From Actinomadura sp. KC06 (GTDB taxonomy: Bacteria; Actinomycetota; Actinomycetes; Streptosporangiales; Streptosporangiaceae), in contig NZ_SMKT01000041.1 of NCBI RefSeq assembly GCF_004348735.1, positions 1 to 58,773 on the forward strand: 58,773 nucleotides of DNA, given 5' to 3'. The notes under the pieces are model-generated. The model had not been told where the DNA came from and did not search any database. It saw only the letters and a list, made by a program, of their open reading frames with translations. Each line of letters begins with the position of its first letter. The first letter of the stretch is position 1. Of the stretch, positions 7,537 through 16,520 are shown in pieces. The translations under genes were made by a program, and so were the position numbers.

Positions 7537-8655
7537 TCAGGACGCGTCGATGGCCTCGGGGGCGAGGATGCGGTCCAGGACCATCGCCGCGCAGCCCTTG
7601 AGGCCGGCCTGCTCGCCCAGGCGGCTGGGTTCGATGCGGAGGTCGCGGGTGGCGAGCGCGGTGGAGCGCTGGTAGACGGTCTCGCGCAGGCCCGCGATGA
7701 GGGGCGCGTCCGCGCCGGCGAGGTCGCCGCCGAGGACGACGACGGCGGGGTTGAGCAGGTTGACGGCGGTGGCGACGACCTCGCCGATGCGGCGTCCGGC
7801 GTCGCGGAGGAGCGCGACGGTCGCGGGGTCGCCGGAGCGGGCCAGGGCGACCAGGCCGGAAAGATCGCTCGCCCGGGAGCGGGCGAGAAGGGCGGCGCCG
7901 CCCGCGATGGCCTCGACGCAGTTGACGTTGCCGCAGCGGCACGGCGCCTCGGCCGGGGCGGGGACGGGGACGTGGCCGATCTCGCCCGCCGCGCCGAGCG
8001 CGCCGCGCTGGATGCGGCCGCCGCTGATGAGTCCCGCGCCGATGCCGGTGGAGACCTTCACGAACAGCAGGTCGTCGACGCCGGGGTGGGCCTGGTGCTC
8101 GCCGAGCGCGGCGGCGTTGACCTCGTTGTCGAGGTAGGCGGGGACGCCGAAGCGGCCGGAGACCGGGGGGCCGATCTCGACGCCGTCCCAGCGTCCGGCG
8201 GCGTGCTCGACGGTGTCGGGGACGCCGAGGCCGACGCCGCGGACGGCGGACGCGTCCAGGCCGGAGCGGGCGAGCAGCGACGTCCACTCGTCGAGGAGGC
8301 GGGGGAGCGTCTTGCCGGGGGAGACCTCGGCCGGGGGGCCGTCGGCGCGGGCGAGGATCGTGCCCGCGAGGTCGCAGACGGCGAGCTGGCCGCGGGACTG
8401 GCCGAGGTTCGCGACGAGGACGGCGCCGCCCGCGGCGTTGAACTCCAGGCGGGCCGGCGGGCGCCCGCCGGTGGACGGGCCGTCGGCGCGTTCGGTGACC
8501 AGGCCGCGCGAGATCAGGTCGGCGACGCGGGACGCGACGGCCGGACGGGACAGCCCGGTGATGCGGCCCAGCTCGGCGCGGGTGGCGACGCCGTCCTCCC
8601 GGATCAGGCGGAGCACGTCCCCGCTGGTGGACGGACGGGTCACGGGGCGCGGCAT
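7537..8655 (-). CDS. ROK-family transcriptional regulator of the ED operon
   Basis: 372 aa from the ATG at 8655 (MPRPVTRPST). An N-terminal winged HTH (GDVLRLIREDGVATRAELGRITGLSRPAVASRV) is followed by a ROK sugar-kinase-like domain with the zinc motif CRCGNVNCVE, a GAAGEIGHV loop and a VVVLGGDLAGA segment. Such NagC/XylR-type proteins are sugar-responsive repressors. It diverges from edd, and the 148-base gap holds interleaved inverted repeats, so it probably controls edd-glk-eda. The effector is likely a sugar or sugar phosphate; which one cannot be read from sequence. Confidence 0.9.
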   Translation of the reverse strand: MPRPVTRPSTSGDVLRLIREDGVATRAELGRITGLSRPAVASRVADLISRGLVTERADGPSTGGRPPARLEFNAAGGAVLVANLGQSRGQLAVCDLAGTILARADGPPAEVSPGKTLPRLLDEWTSLLARSGLDASAVRGVGLGVPDTVEHAAGRWDGVEIGPPVSGRFGVPAYLDNEVNAAALGEHQAHPGVDDLLFVKVSTGIGAGLISGGRIQRGALGAAGEIGHVPVPAPAEAPCRCGNVNCVEAIAGGAALLARSRASDLSGLVALARSGDPATVALLRDAGRRIGEVVATAVNLLNPAVVVLGGDLAGADAPLIAGLRETVYQRSTALATRDLRIEPSRLGEQAGLKGCAAMVLDRILAPEAIDAS

Positions 8656-8705
8656 CCGGCCAGTCAAGCACGCGGGGCTTTGGTGCGTCCAGTTCGTACA
8701 AGATA

Positions 8706-8751
8706 CTGACTTTAGTAAGAAAGAGTTCATAAGTCAGGTTGTGTCTCTTAC
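8706..8751. promoter_or_regulatory. Interleaved inverted repeats, candidate ROK operator
   Basis: CTGACTT (8706-8712) pairs with AAGTCAG (8731-8737), and GTAAGA (8715-8720) pairs with TCTTAC (8746-8751). The TTTAGTAAGAAAG core is A/T-rich, as ROK-family operators tend to be, and stands out in this GC-rich background. It lies 52 bases upstream of edd and 50 upstream of the ROK start. Confidence 0.5.
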
Positions 8752-8803
8752 GTATGTCTCGGTAACTTGACGATCTGAAGATCCCCCCGGACTGGAGCGT
8801 CCT

Positions 8804-10618
8804 ATGGCCGTACATCCCGTGCTGGCGGAAGTGACCCGGCGCGTCGTCGAGCGAAGCGCCGGAACGCGCGGCGCCTATCTGAGCCGCGTCCGGGACGCCC
8901 GGACGGAGGGCCCGGTGCGCGGCGGGATGGGCTGCGCGAACCTCGCCCACGGCTTCGCGGCTTGCGGCGTCCAGGACAAGCTGTGGCTCAGGGGCGGCGT
9001 CACACCCAACATCGCGATCGTGTCGGCGTACAACGACATGCTGTCCGCGCACCAGCCGCTGAAGGACTACCCCGACCTGCTGAAGGCCGCGATCCGCGCG
9101 GCGGGCGGGACGGCGCAGTTCGCCGGCGGCGTGCCCGCGATGTGCGACGGCATCACGCAGGGCCGCGCCGGGATGGAGCTGTCGCTGTTCAGCCGGGACG
9201 TGGTGGCGATGGCCACGGCGGTGGCGCTGTCGCACGACATGTTCGACGGCGCGCTGCTCCTCGGCGTGTGCGACAAGATCGTCCCGGGGCTGGTGATCGG
9301 GGCGCTGTCGTTCGGGCACCTGCCGGTGATCCTGGTCCCGGCCGGGCCGATGGCGTCCGGGCTGCCGAACGGGGAGAAGGCGAAGGTCCGCAAGCGGTTC
9401 GCGGCCGGGGAGGTCGGGCGCGAGCAGCTCCTCGCCGCCGAGGCCGCGTCCTACCATTCGCCCGGCACCTGCACCTTCTACGGGACGGCCAACTCCAACC
9501 AGCTCCTGATGGAGGTCATGGGCCTGCACCTGCCGGGGGCGAGCTTCGTCCCGCCGGGCACGAAGCTGCGGGACGCCCTGACCGAGGCGGCCGGACGGCG
9601 CGTCCTGCAGCTCACCGGCCTGACCGGCGGCTACCTCCCGATCGGCGAGCTGCTGGACGAGCGCGCGTTCGTCAACGGCATCGTCGCGCTGCTCGCCACG
9701 GGCGGGTCCACCAACCACACGCTCCACCTGGTCGCGATGGCAGCGGCGGCGGGCATCGAGCTGACCTGGGACGACTTCGACGAGCTGTCCAAGGTCACGC
9801 CGCTGCTCACCCGCCTCTACCCGAACGGGACCGCCGACGTGAACCACTTCCACGCGGCGGGCGGCACCGCGTTCCTGATCGGGGAGCTGATCGACGCCGG
9901 GCTCGTCCACGCGGACGCGAGGACGGTCGGCGGCGACACCCTCGCCGCGTACCGGAAGGCGCCGGAGCTCGACGGCGGCACGGTCGAGTGGCGGGACGTG
10001 GCGCGCGCGTCGGGCGACACCGGCGTGCTGCGCCCCGTCGCCGAGCCGTTCGACGCGCACGGCGGCCTGCACACCGTGCGCGGCAACCTGGGCCGGGCGG
10101 TGGTCAAGGTGTCCGCGGTGCGTCCCGAGCACCGGACGATCGAGGCCCCGGCCCGCGTGTTCGACTCGCAGGAACGGCTCCAGGACGCGTTCGCCGCAGG
10201 GGAGCTCGACCGGGACGTGGTGGCGGTCGTCCGCAACCAGGGGCCGCGCGCCAACGGGATGCCCGAGCTGCACCGGCTGACCCCGCCGCTGTCCGTCCTG
10301 CAAGACCGGGGGCACCGCGTCGCGCTCGTCACGGACGGGCGCATGTCGGGCGCGTCCGGGGCGGTGCCCGCCGCGATCCACGTGTCGCCGGAGGCGGCGG
10401 CGGGCGGGCCGCTCGCCCGCGTCCGCGACGGCGACGTCGTCCGGCTCGACGCGGACGGCGGGGTGCTGGAGGTCCTCGTCCCGGACGAGGAGTTCGCGGC
10501 CCGCGAGCCCGCCGCCGGACCGCCGCCGGACGGGGCGTGGGGAGCGGGCCGCGAGCTGTTCCGGACGTTCCGCGCCGCCGTCGGCCCCGCCGAGCAGGGC
10601 GCGGGAGTCTTCGCGTGA
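8804..10618 (+). CDS. edd: Phosphogluconate dehydratase
   Basis: 604 aa, the usual Edd length. It dehydrates 6-phosphogluconate to 2-keto-3-deoxy-6-phosphogluconate, the first committed Entner-Doudoroff step, using a [4Fe-4S] cluster. IlvD/Edd family features: [67 protein letters not shown] and [14 protein letters not shown] with GGAG seven bases upstream. Its stop overlaps the glk GTG (GTGA, 10615-10618). Edd rather than IlvD, because eda and glk follow and the N-terminus is Edd-like. Confidence 0.96.
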   Translation: MAVHPVLAEVTRRVVERSAGTRGAYLSRVRDARTEGPVRGGMGCANLAHGFAACGVQDKLWLRGGVTPNIAIVSAYNDMLSAHQPLKDYPDLLKAAIRAAGGTAQFAGGVPAMCDGITQGRAGMELSLFSRDVVAMATAVALSHDMFDGALLLGVCDKIVPGLVIGALSFGHLPVILVPAGPMASGLPNGEKAKVRKRFAAGEVGREQLLAAEAASYHSPGTCTFYGTANSNQLLMEVMGLHLPGASFVPPGTKLRDALTEAAGRRVLQLTGLTGGYLPIGELLDERAFVNGIVALLATGGSTNHTLHLVAMAAAAGIELTWDDFDELSKVTPLLTRLYPNGTADVNHFHAAGGTAFLIGELIDAGLVHADARTVGGDTLAAYRKAPELDGGTVEWRDVARASGDTGVLRPVAEPFDAHGGLHTVRGNLGRAVVKVSAVRPEHRTIEAPARVFDSQERLQDAFAAGELDRDVVAVVRNQGPRANGMPELHRLTPPLSVLQDRGHRVALVTDGRMSGASGAVPAAIHVSPEAAAGGPLARVRDGDVVRLDADGGVLEVLVPDEEFAAREPAAGPPPDGAWGAGRELFRTFRAAVGPAEQGAGVFA

Positions 10619-11616
10619 GCGGCGACGGCTCGGGAGCGAGTCCGTGGCTGGTCGGGGACATCGGCGGCACGAACGCCAGGTTCGCGCTGGTGGACGGCCC
10701 GGACGGCGTCCCGTCCCGCGTGCATTCCCTCCCCACCCGCGACCACGCCGGTCTCGCCGAGGCCGCGGCCGCCTACCTCGCTCGGTACGCGCCGGGCGTC
10801 CGGCCGTCCGCCGCGTGCCTGGCGGTGGCGGGGCCGGTCACGGGCGGGACGTACCACCTGACGAACGCGGGCTGGCCGAAGGGGACCCGCGAGGCGGTGC
10901 GCGCCCACCTCGGCGTGCCCCACCTGGACATCATCAACGACTTCGAGGCGCTCGCCCTCGCCCTGCCGCGCCTCGGCGAGGACGACCTCGTCCCTGTCGG
11001 CGACGTGGATTCCGCGGATACCGGCGCGCCGCTGGCCGTGGTCGGGCCGGGGACGGGGCTCGGCGTGGCGGGGCTCGTGCCGACGCCGTCCGGTTGGGTG
11101 CCGCTGCCCGGCGAGGGCGGCCAGGTCGACGTCCCGGCCGCGACCGGCCGCGAGATCGAGATCGCGCGGCTGCTGCGCGCCGAGCGCGGCGCGGCCAACG
11201 CCGAGTACCTGCTGTCCGGGGGCGGGCTGACCCGCATCCACCGGTACCTGGCCGCGCTCGACGGCACGTCCGCCGAACCGCTCACCGCGCAGGAGATCAC
11301 CGAGCGCCGCGACGACCCGCTCTGCCACGAGACGCTGCTGACGTTCTGCGCGCTGCTCGGGTCGCTCGCCGGGAACGTCGCCCTGACGCTCGGCGCCCGC
11401 GGCGGCGTCTACCTCGGCGGCGGGATCCTGCCGCGCATCGCGGATGTGCTCCGCGGCAGCGCGTTCCGCGCCCGCTTCGAGGGGAAGCCTCCCGTCGAGG
11501 ACTACCTGCGCGGCATCCCGACCGCGCTGATCGTCCACCCCGGCCCGGCCCTGGCCGGGGCCGTGACGCGGCTCGCGCAGAGCCTGCCCGACCTGGAACC
11601 GCTGGAGACCGCATGA
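10615..11616 (+). CDS. glk: Glucokinase (Glk type, PF02685-like)
   Basis: 333 aa from GTG 10615. It phosphorylates glucose to glucose-6-phosphate with ATP. Motifs: phosphate loop [12 protein letters not shown] near the N-terminus, [21 protein letters not shown] and [12 protein letters not shown]. This is the proteobacterial-type Glk rather than the ROK-type glucokinase usual in actinobacteria, which fits a horizontally moved ED cassette (inference). Start and stop both overlap the neighbouring genes by four bases, so edd-glk-eda is translationally coupled. Confidence 0.93.
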   Translation: MSGDGSGASPWLVGDIGGTNARFALVDGPDGVPSRVHSLPTRDHAGLAEAAAAYLARYAPGVRPSAACLAVAGPVTGGTYHLTNAGWPKGTREAVRAHLGVPHLDIINDFEALALALPRLGEDDLVPVGDVDSADTGAPLAVVGPGTGLGVAGLVPTPSGWVPLPGEGGQVDVPAATGREIEIARLLRAERGAANAEYLLSGGGLTRIHRYLAALDGTSAEPLTAQEITERRDDPLCHETLLTFCALLGSLAGNVALTLGARGGVYLGGGILPRIADVLRGSAFRARFEGKPPVEDYLRGIPTALIVHPGPALAGAVTRLAQSLPDLEPLETA

Positions 11617-12239
11617 TCGCCGCCGACCTGTTCGACCTCGCGCCCGTCATCCCCGTCGTGGTGCTGGACGACGCCGAGGTGGCCGTCCCGCTGGCCCGCG
11701 CCCTGGTGGACGGCGGGCTCCCGGTGATCGAGGTGACGCTGCGCACCCCGGCCGCCCCGGCGGCGATCGCGCGGATCGCCGCGGAGGTGCCGGACGCGGT
11801 CGTCGGCGCGGGGACGGTCGTCCGGCCGGAGGACGCCGAGCGGTCCGCCGCGGCCGGGGCCCGGTTCCTGGTCAGCCCCGGCTGCACGTCCCGGCTCCAG
11901 GCGGCGATGGTCGCGACCGGGCTGCCGTTCCTGCCGGGCGTCGCGACCGCGTCCGAGGCGCTCGCGCTGCTGGAGGACGGCGTCACGGCGATGAAGTTCT
12001 TCCCCGCCGAGGCGGCGGGCGGGATCCCGTACCTCAAGTCGCTGTACGGGCCGCTGCCGCAGATCCGGTTCTGCCCGACCGGCGGGGTCGGGCCGGGGAA
12101 CGCCGCCGACTACCTGGCGCTGGAGAACGTCGGCTGCGTCGGCGGGTCCTGGCTGACGCCCGCGGACGCCGTCCGCGACGGCGACTGGGGCCGCGTCCGC
12201 AAGCTCGCCGCCGAAGCGGCGGCACTCCGCTCCCGCTGA
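11613..12239 (+). CDS. eda: KHG/KDPG aldolase
   Basis: 208 aa from ATG 11613. It cleaves KDPG to pyruvate and glyceraldehyde-3-phosphate. E40 in VIEVTLRT and the Schiff-base Lys K128 in [12 protein letters not shown] match the E. coli Glu45/Lys133 pair. [22 protein letters not shown] and [11 protein letters not shown] are standard aldolase stretches. It ends the three-gene ED operon. No zwf or pgl is nearby, so glucose-6-phosphate oxidation must be encoded elsewhere. Confidence 0.95.
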   Translation: MIAADLFDLAPVIPVVVLDDAEVAVPLARALVDGGLPVIEVTLRTPAAPAAIARIAAEVPDAVVGAGTVVRPEDAERSAAAGARFLVSPGCTSRLQAAMVATGLPFLPGVATASEALALLEDGVTAMKFFPAEAAGGIPYLKSLYGPLPQIRFCPTGGVGPGNAADYLALENVGCVGGSWLTPADAVRDGDWGRVRKLAAEAAALRSR

Positions 12240-12269
12240 TGTCACATTCGGGCGGCGTGCGCCCGTCTC

Positions 12270-12665
12270 ATGGGCATGAATGAAGCACCGACTCTAGAGA
12301 GTCTGAAGAAGCAGCGGACCGTCCAGCTGACGTCCTACCGCAAGGACGGGACGCCGGTCGGCACCCCCGTCAGCGTCGTCGTGCGCGGCGACCACGCCTA
12401 CTTCCGCACTTACGACAAGGCGTTCAAGGCCAAGCGGCTGTCCCGCAACCCCGAGATCGAGATCGCGCCGAGCACCGCCAAGGGGAAGGTCACCGGTCCT
12501 GCGGTGCACGGCCGCGCCCGGCTGCTGACGGTGGAGGAGGCGCGGCCGATCCGCAGGCTGCTGGCCCGCAAGCACCCCTTCCTGCAGGGGTTCGCGGTGC
12601 CGCTCTTCCACAAGATGAAGCACTACCAGACGCTCCACTACGAGGTCACCCTGGAGGGTCGCTGA
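12270..12665 (+). CDS. PPOX-class F420-dependent split-barrel protein
   Basis: 131 aa. Pyridoxamine-5-phosphate-oxidase-like fold as in small actinobacterial F420-binding proteins: TVQLTSYRKDGTPVGTPV, AYFRTYDKAFKAKRL, NPEIEIAPSTAKGKVTG. These proteins use the reduced deazaflavin F420 to reduce diverse substrates or act on quinones or haem products; the substrate is unknown. No strong ribosome-binding site precedes either ATG 12270 or ATG 12276, so the start could be six bases later. Its 3' end overlaps the convergent small gene by 20 bases. Confidence 0.82.
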   Translation: MGMNEAPTLESLKKQRTVQLTSYRKDGTPVGTPVSVVVRGDHAYFRTYDKAFKAKRLSRNPEIEIAPSTAKGKVTGPAVHGRARLLTVEEARPIRRLLARKHPFLQGFAVPLFHKMKHYQTLHYEVTLEGR

Positions 12666-12819
12666 CGCGTGCGCAGTGCGGGCAGGGACCGGCGACCAGG
12701 CCCCGCCCGCCGCCGGTCGGGACGAGGTCCATCCGGAGCCGACCGCAGGCGCAGCGGGTCCAGACGACGATGCCGTCGCTGGTCACATGCCGGGAGAGTG
12801 TCGTGTTCTGCTGATCCAT
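12646..12819 (-). CDS. Small Cys-rich, zinc-ribbon-like protein
   Basis: 57 aa starting MDQQNTTLSRHVTSDG. It carries CACGRLRMDL and, 17 residues on, CPHCARV, a CxC...CxxC spacing suggesting one zinc site. It is divergent from the LysR gene, with 72 bases between starts, and similar little proteins beside LysR genes are familiar to me from actinobacteria. The 3' end overlaps the PPOX gene. Function unknown; it could be an accessory of the LysR regulator or its target. Confidence 0.6.
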   Translation of the reverse strand: MDQQNTTLSRHVTSDGIVVWTRCACGRLRMDLVPTGGGRGLVAGPCPHCARVSDPPG

Positions 12820-12891
12820 GACACCAGTCTGAACCGGCCGAACGTGTCCGTCCATTTCAGATTTCCGCACTGGATCGTGCAAGATGGTTAC

Positions 12892-13818
12892 ATGATTGAT
12901 CTGCGGCGGCTGCACATGCTCCGGCTCGTCCACCAGTTCGGGACGGTCACCTCGGCGGCGGAGGCGATGCACCTCACCCCGTCTGCGGTCTCGCACCACC
13001 TGCGCGAGCTGGCGCGGGAGCTGAAGGTGCCGCTGCTCGAACCGCAGGGCCGCAAGGTGAAGATGACCCCGGCCGCGCTGGTGCTGATCGGGCACGCGGA
13101 CGGGCTGCTCGCCAAGTGGGAGGAGACCCTCGCCGACCTGGAGTCGCACCGCGCCGGGGTCACCGGGCCGCTGCGCATGTGCGGGTTCCCGACCGCGGTC
13201 GGCGGGCTGATCGGCCCGGCCGCGGGCGCGCTGCGCCGTGACGACCCGGGCCTCGACATCGAGATCCGCGAATGCGACACCGACGTGGCCCTCGGCCTGC
13301 TCGCCGCCGACGAGACCGACATCGCGATCATCGAGCCCACCGCGGACGCGCCGCCGCCCGGCGACCCGCGCTTCGACCGGGAACCGCTGCTGGAGGAGGC
13401 CCTCGACCTGATCGTCCCCGGCGGCCACCCGCTCGCGCTCCGGAGCGGCGTGTCCCTGGAGGACGCGGCGGACGAGGCGTGGATCAGCGTCCAGCCCGAC
13501 GGCTGCACCCACCACCAGCAGGTCCTGGCGCACTGCGCCGCCGCCGGTTTCACGCCGCGGATGGCCCACCACGCCACCACCTGGTCGGTGATCTGGGCGC
13601 TGGTCGCCAACGGGCTCGGCGTGTCCCTCGTCCCGCGGCTGGCGGACGGGCCGTCGGACCAGCCCGTCGTCCGGGTCCCGCTGGCCGGCGACGGCGTCCC
13701 GACGCGGCGCGTGCTGACCTGCGTGCGGCGGGGGAGCCGCGGTCACCCGCTGATCGTCCGCGGGCTGCGGGCCCTGCACGACGCCGTCCCCGACCGCTGC
13801 GCCCGCGTGGCCGCCTGA
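12892..13818 (+). CDS. LysR-family transcriptional regulator
   Basis: 308 aa from ATG 12892 (MIDLRRLHMLRLVHQFG). Winged HTH with the LTPSAVSHHLRELARE recognition helix, then a type-2 periplasmic-binding effector domain. The classical VSxQI segment is replaced by VSHHL, as in a common actinobacterial LysR subgroup. An in-frame ORF extends upstream but has no plausible start near the conserved HTH. It is divergent from the small Cys-rich gene, its likely target. Effector unknown. Confidence 0.88.
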   Translation: MIDLRRLHMLRLVHQFGTVTSAAEAMHLTPSAVSHHLRELARELKVPLLEPQGRKVKMTPAALVLIGHADGLLAKWEETLADLESHRAGVTGPLRMCGFPTAVGGLIGPAAGALRRDDPGLDIEIRECDTDVALGLLAADETDIAIIEPTADAPPPGDPRFDREPLLEEALDLIVPGGHPLALRSGVSLEDAADEAWISVQPDGCTHHQQVLAHCAAAGFTPRMAHHATTWSVIWALVANGLGVSLVPRLADGPSDQPVVRVPLAGDGVPTRRVLTCVRRGSRGHPLIVRGLRALHDAVPDRCARVAA

Positions 13819-13836
13819 CCTGCTCGCCCGCCTGAC

Positions 13837-16380
13837 CTACTCGGTCGCGATCGCCTGGAGGACGTTCATCCGGGCGGCGCGGCGCGCGGGCCACACGGCC
13901 GCGACCACGCCGATCAGCGCGGCCGCCGCGACGCACACCGCCAGCCGCCCGTACGGGATCGCGAGGACCTCCATGCCTCCGTCCCCCTCCGCCATCGCGT
14001 GCTGCAGGACGATCCCGAGGACGACGCCCGTCCCGACCCCCGCCGCCGCGCCGAACAGCGACACCACGACCGCCTCGTACCGGATCATCCGGCGGAGCTG
14101 GCGGCGCTGCATCCCGACGGCGCGGAGCAGGCCGATCTCCCGCGTCCGCTCGGTGACGGCGAGCGCCAGCGTGTTGACGATGCCGAGCGCCGCCACCAGG
14201 ACCGACAGCACCAGCAGGCCGAGGACGAGGTTGAGGAACAGGTCGATGTCCCCGGCGGCGTCGTCCTTCACCTGGGCGCGGTCCTTCAGCTCCAGGTTGG
14301 GCCAGGGGGCGAGCGCCGCCTCCAGCGCGCCCCTGCCCGCGCCCGTGACGTTGATCTCGATGCGGTCGATGGGCGCGTCCGGGTCGCGCGTCCGGTACGC
14401 CGCCCAGTCGATGATCATGGATGGGGCGGACGGGGTGACGGACGGCCGGTCGGCGTAGATCCCCGCGACGCGGAACGTCCGGCGCGTCCCGTCCTGGTAG
14501 CGGCCCTGGATCGTGGTGCCCGCCGTCCAGCCCTGCGACGTCGCGACGCTGCGGCCGACGAGCAGGGCGTCCCCGCGTGCGGACGGCGTCCCCTCCTGGA
14601 GCGGCAGCCGGAAATGGCCGAGCAGCTCGCCCGGTGAACCCGCCGCCGCCGTCCGGACGGAGCCGTTCAGCTCGAACCGCGCCGTCCGGATCGGGATCGC
14701 CGACCGCACGCCGCCCACGCCCGCCACCGCGCCCGCCGCCTCCGCCGCGACCGGCGTGATCTGGCTGCGCCCCGTGACCTGGTAGTCGGCGGTGAGGCCC
14801 GCGTCGAGCTGCCGGTCCACCGACGACGCCATCGACTGGACGATCACCGACACCGTCGCGATCAGCGCGAGCCCGATCGTCAGCGCGGACGCGGTCGCCG
14901 CCGTCTGCCGGGGGTCGCGCAGCGCGTTCCGCCCGCCCATCCGGCCGGAACTCCCGCCGAACCGGGCGAACGGCCAGGCCAGGACGCGGATGACCGGGCG
15001 GCTGACGACCGGCGACACCACGACCACCCCCGCGAACAGCGCCATCGCGCCAGCCCCGGCGAGAGTCAGCGCCGCCGACCCGTCCGCCGCGAGCCCGGCA
15101 GCGACCAGGCCGCCGCCCGCCGCGAGCGCGACGCCGCCGCACACCGCCCGGCCGCGCAGCGGGCGCGGCGCCGCCTTCCCCTCGCGGAGCGCGGCGACGG
15201 GCGGGATCCGCGACGCGCGCCGCGCCGGGACGAACGCGGCGCCCAGCGTGACGAGCGTCCCCACCCCGTAGGACGCGAGCACCGCCGAGGGCGGGATCAC
15301 GAGCGTCCCGAACGGCAGCTCCTCGCCGCCCGTGACGACGGTCATCAGCCGCGCCAGCCCGGCCGCGACGCCCGCGCCCGCCGCCAGGCCCAGCGTGGAG
15401 CCCGCCAGCCCGACCCCGGCCGCCTCGCCGAGCACCGACCGCGTCACCTGCCCGCGCGACGCCCCGACCGCGCGCAGCAGCGCCAGCTCCCGCACCCGCC
15501 CGCTCACCAGCATCGCGAACGTGTTGAAGATGATGAACGAGCCGACGAACACCGCGATCACGGCGAAGACCAGCAGGAACGTCCGCAGGGCCTTGAGGAT
15601 CTCCGTGAACGACGCCGCCTGCTCGTCGACGGCCTCCCGCCCGGTGATCGCCTCGACGCCGGGCGGGAGGGCCGCCGCGACCGCGTCCCGGAGCCGTTCC
15701 TGCGGGACGCCGTCGTCCCCGTGCACGACGATCCGCGCATACGTGCCGGGATGGTCGGACAGCAGCCGCCGCGCGGTCTCCGGCGCGAACGCCGTCATCG
15801 AGAGCTGGTCGCTCAGCGCCGAGTCGCCCACCTCGAACAGGCCCGTCAGCCGGAACGCGCGCGTGCCCGCGGCCAGCGCCACCTTGACCTGGTCGCCGAC
15901 GCGGTATCCGGCGTCGGCGGCGGTCGTGACGTCGACGGCGATCTCGTCCGGCGCGGCGGGCGGCGTCCCGGACGTGAGGCGGGGGAGCGACAGGTCGGGA
16001 TCGCCGTCCCACGCCACCCCGGTCTGCGGCTCCGCGCCGACGATCTTGCCGTGCCGGTCGACGACGGCGGCGAACCCGGTGACGACGCCGTGGGCCTTCG
16101 CCACCCCGTCCACGCCCTGGACGGCCGCCAGCACCGTCTCCGGGACGGGACGCTCCGACGCCCGCTCGCCGAGCCCCGGCTCGAACGCCCGGTCCGTCCG
16201 GACGACGACGTCCGTGCCGCGGCCCAGATCGTCGAAGGCCCGGTCGAACGAGCGGTCCAGCGTGGCGGAGAAGATCAGCGTCCCGGCGACGAACGCGACG
16301 CCGGCGACCACCGCGACCGTCGACAGCAGCAGGCGGGCACGGTGCGCGAGGAGGCCGCGGAGCACGAGCTTGAACATCAT
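13837..16380 (-). CDS. FtsX/MacB-type ABC transporter permease, no ATPase gene nearby
   Basis: 847 aa with two FtsX-like halves. An N-terminal membrane helix (LLLSTVAVVAGVAFVAGTLIF) is followed by a large extracytoplasmic domain, then three-helix blocks (FLLVFAVIAVFVGSFIIFNTFAML; a central pair; and a C-terminal set with LLVLSVLVAALGIVNTLALAV and LLRAVGMQRRQLRRMI). RALLRAVGASRGQV-type coupling helices occur in both halves. Such permeases export lipids or peptides or release lipoproteins together with a separate ATPase. None is adjacent: the neighbours are LysR (convergent) and the NarL-type two-component pair (divergent). Confidence 0.9.
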   Translation of the reverse strand: MMFKLVLRGLLAHRARLLLSTVAVVAGVAFVAGTLIFSATLDRSFDRAFDDLGRGTDVVVRTDRAFEPGLGERASERPVPETVLAAVQGVDGVAKAHGVVTGFAAVVDRHGKIVGAEPQTGVAWDGDPDLSLPRLTSGTPPAAPDEIAVDVTTAADAGYRVGDQVKVALAAGTRAFRLTGLFEVGDSALSDQLSMTAFAPETARRLLSDHPGTYARIVVHGDDGVPQERLRDAVAAALPPGVEAITGREAVDEQAASFTEILKALRTFLLVFAVIAVFVGSFIIFNTFAMLVSGRVRELALLRAVGASRGQVTRSVLGEAAGVGLAGSTLGLAAGAGVAAGLARLMTVVTGGEELPFGTLVIPPSAVLASYGVGTLVTLGAAFVPARRASRIPPVAALREGKAAPRPLRGRAVCGGVALAAGGGLVAAGLAADGSAALTLAGAGAMALFAGVVVVSPVVSRPVIRVLAWPFARFGGSSGRMGGRNALRDPRQTAATASALTIGLALIATVSVIVQSMASSVDRQLDAGLTADYQVTGRSQITPVAAEAAGAVAGVGGVRSAIPIRTARFELNGSVRTAAAGSPGELLGHFRLPLQEGTPSARGDALLVGRSVATSQGWTAGTTIQGRYQDGTRRTFRVAGIYADRPSVTPSAPSMIIDWAAYRTRDPDAPIDRIEINVTGAGRGALEAALAPWPNLELKDRAQVKDDAAGDIDLFLNLVLGLLVLSVLVAALGIVNTLALAVTERTREIGLLRAVGMQRRQLRRMIRYEAVVVSLFGAAAGVGTGVVLGIVLQHAMAEGDGGMEVLAIPYGRLAVCVAAAALIGVVAAVWPARRAARMNVLQAIATE

Positions 16381-16438
16381 GGAGCCGATTCCAGCCCGGA
16401 CGGGCCGCCGCCCGGCAGCGCGAATCGTGGTGTCCGCG

Positions 16439-16484
16439 CCTACGAACGACCTACCAACCGCCTCCGGGACGCGACTTTCGTAGG
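16439..16484. promoter_or_regulatory. Inverted repeat between ABC permease and histidine kinase
   Basis: CCTACGAA (16439-16446) and TTCGTAGG (16477-16484) are perfect inverted 8-mers, followed by CGACC (16447-16451) and GGTCG (16485-16489), also complementary. They lie in the divergent promoter region, so a response-regulator or autoregulatory site is likely. Confidence 0.45.
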
Positions 16485-16520
16485 GGTCGCGCGCCTCGTT
16501 CAGGTGCGTACCGTGTTCCT

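Noticed and set aside
6575..10381. Very long stop-free minus-strand frame across the ROK and edd genes
   Set aside because: It is the antisense shadow expected in GC-rich DNA; it is low-complexity Arg/Pro/Ala and opposite to unmistakable Edd.
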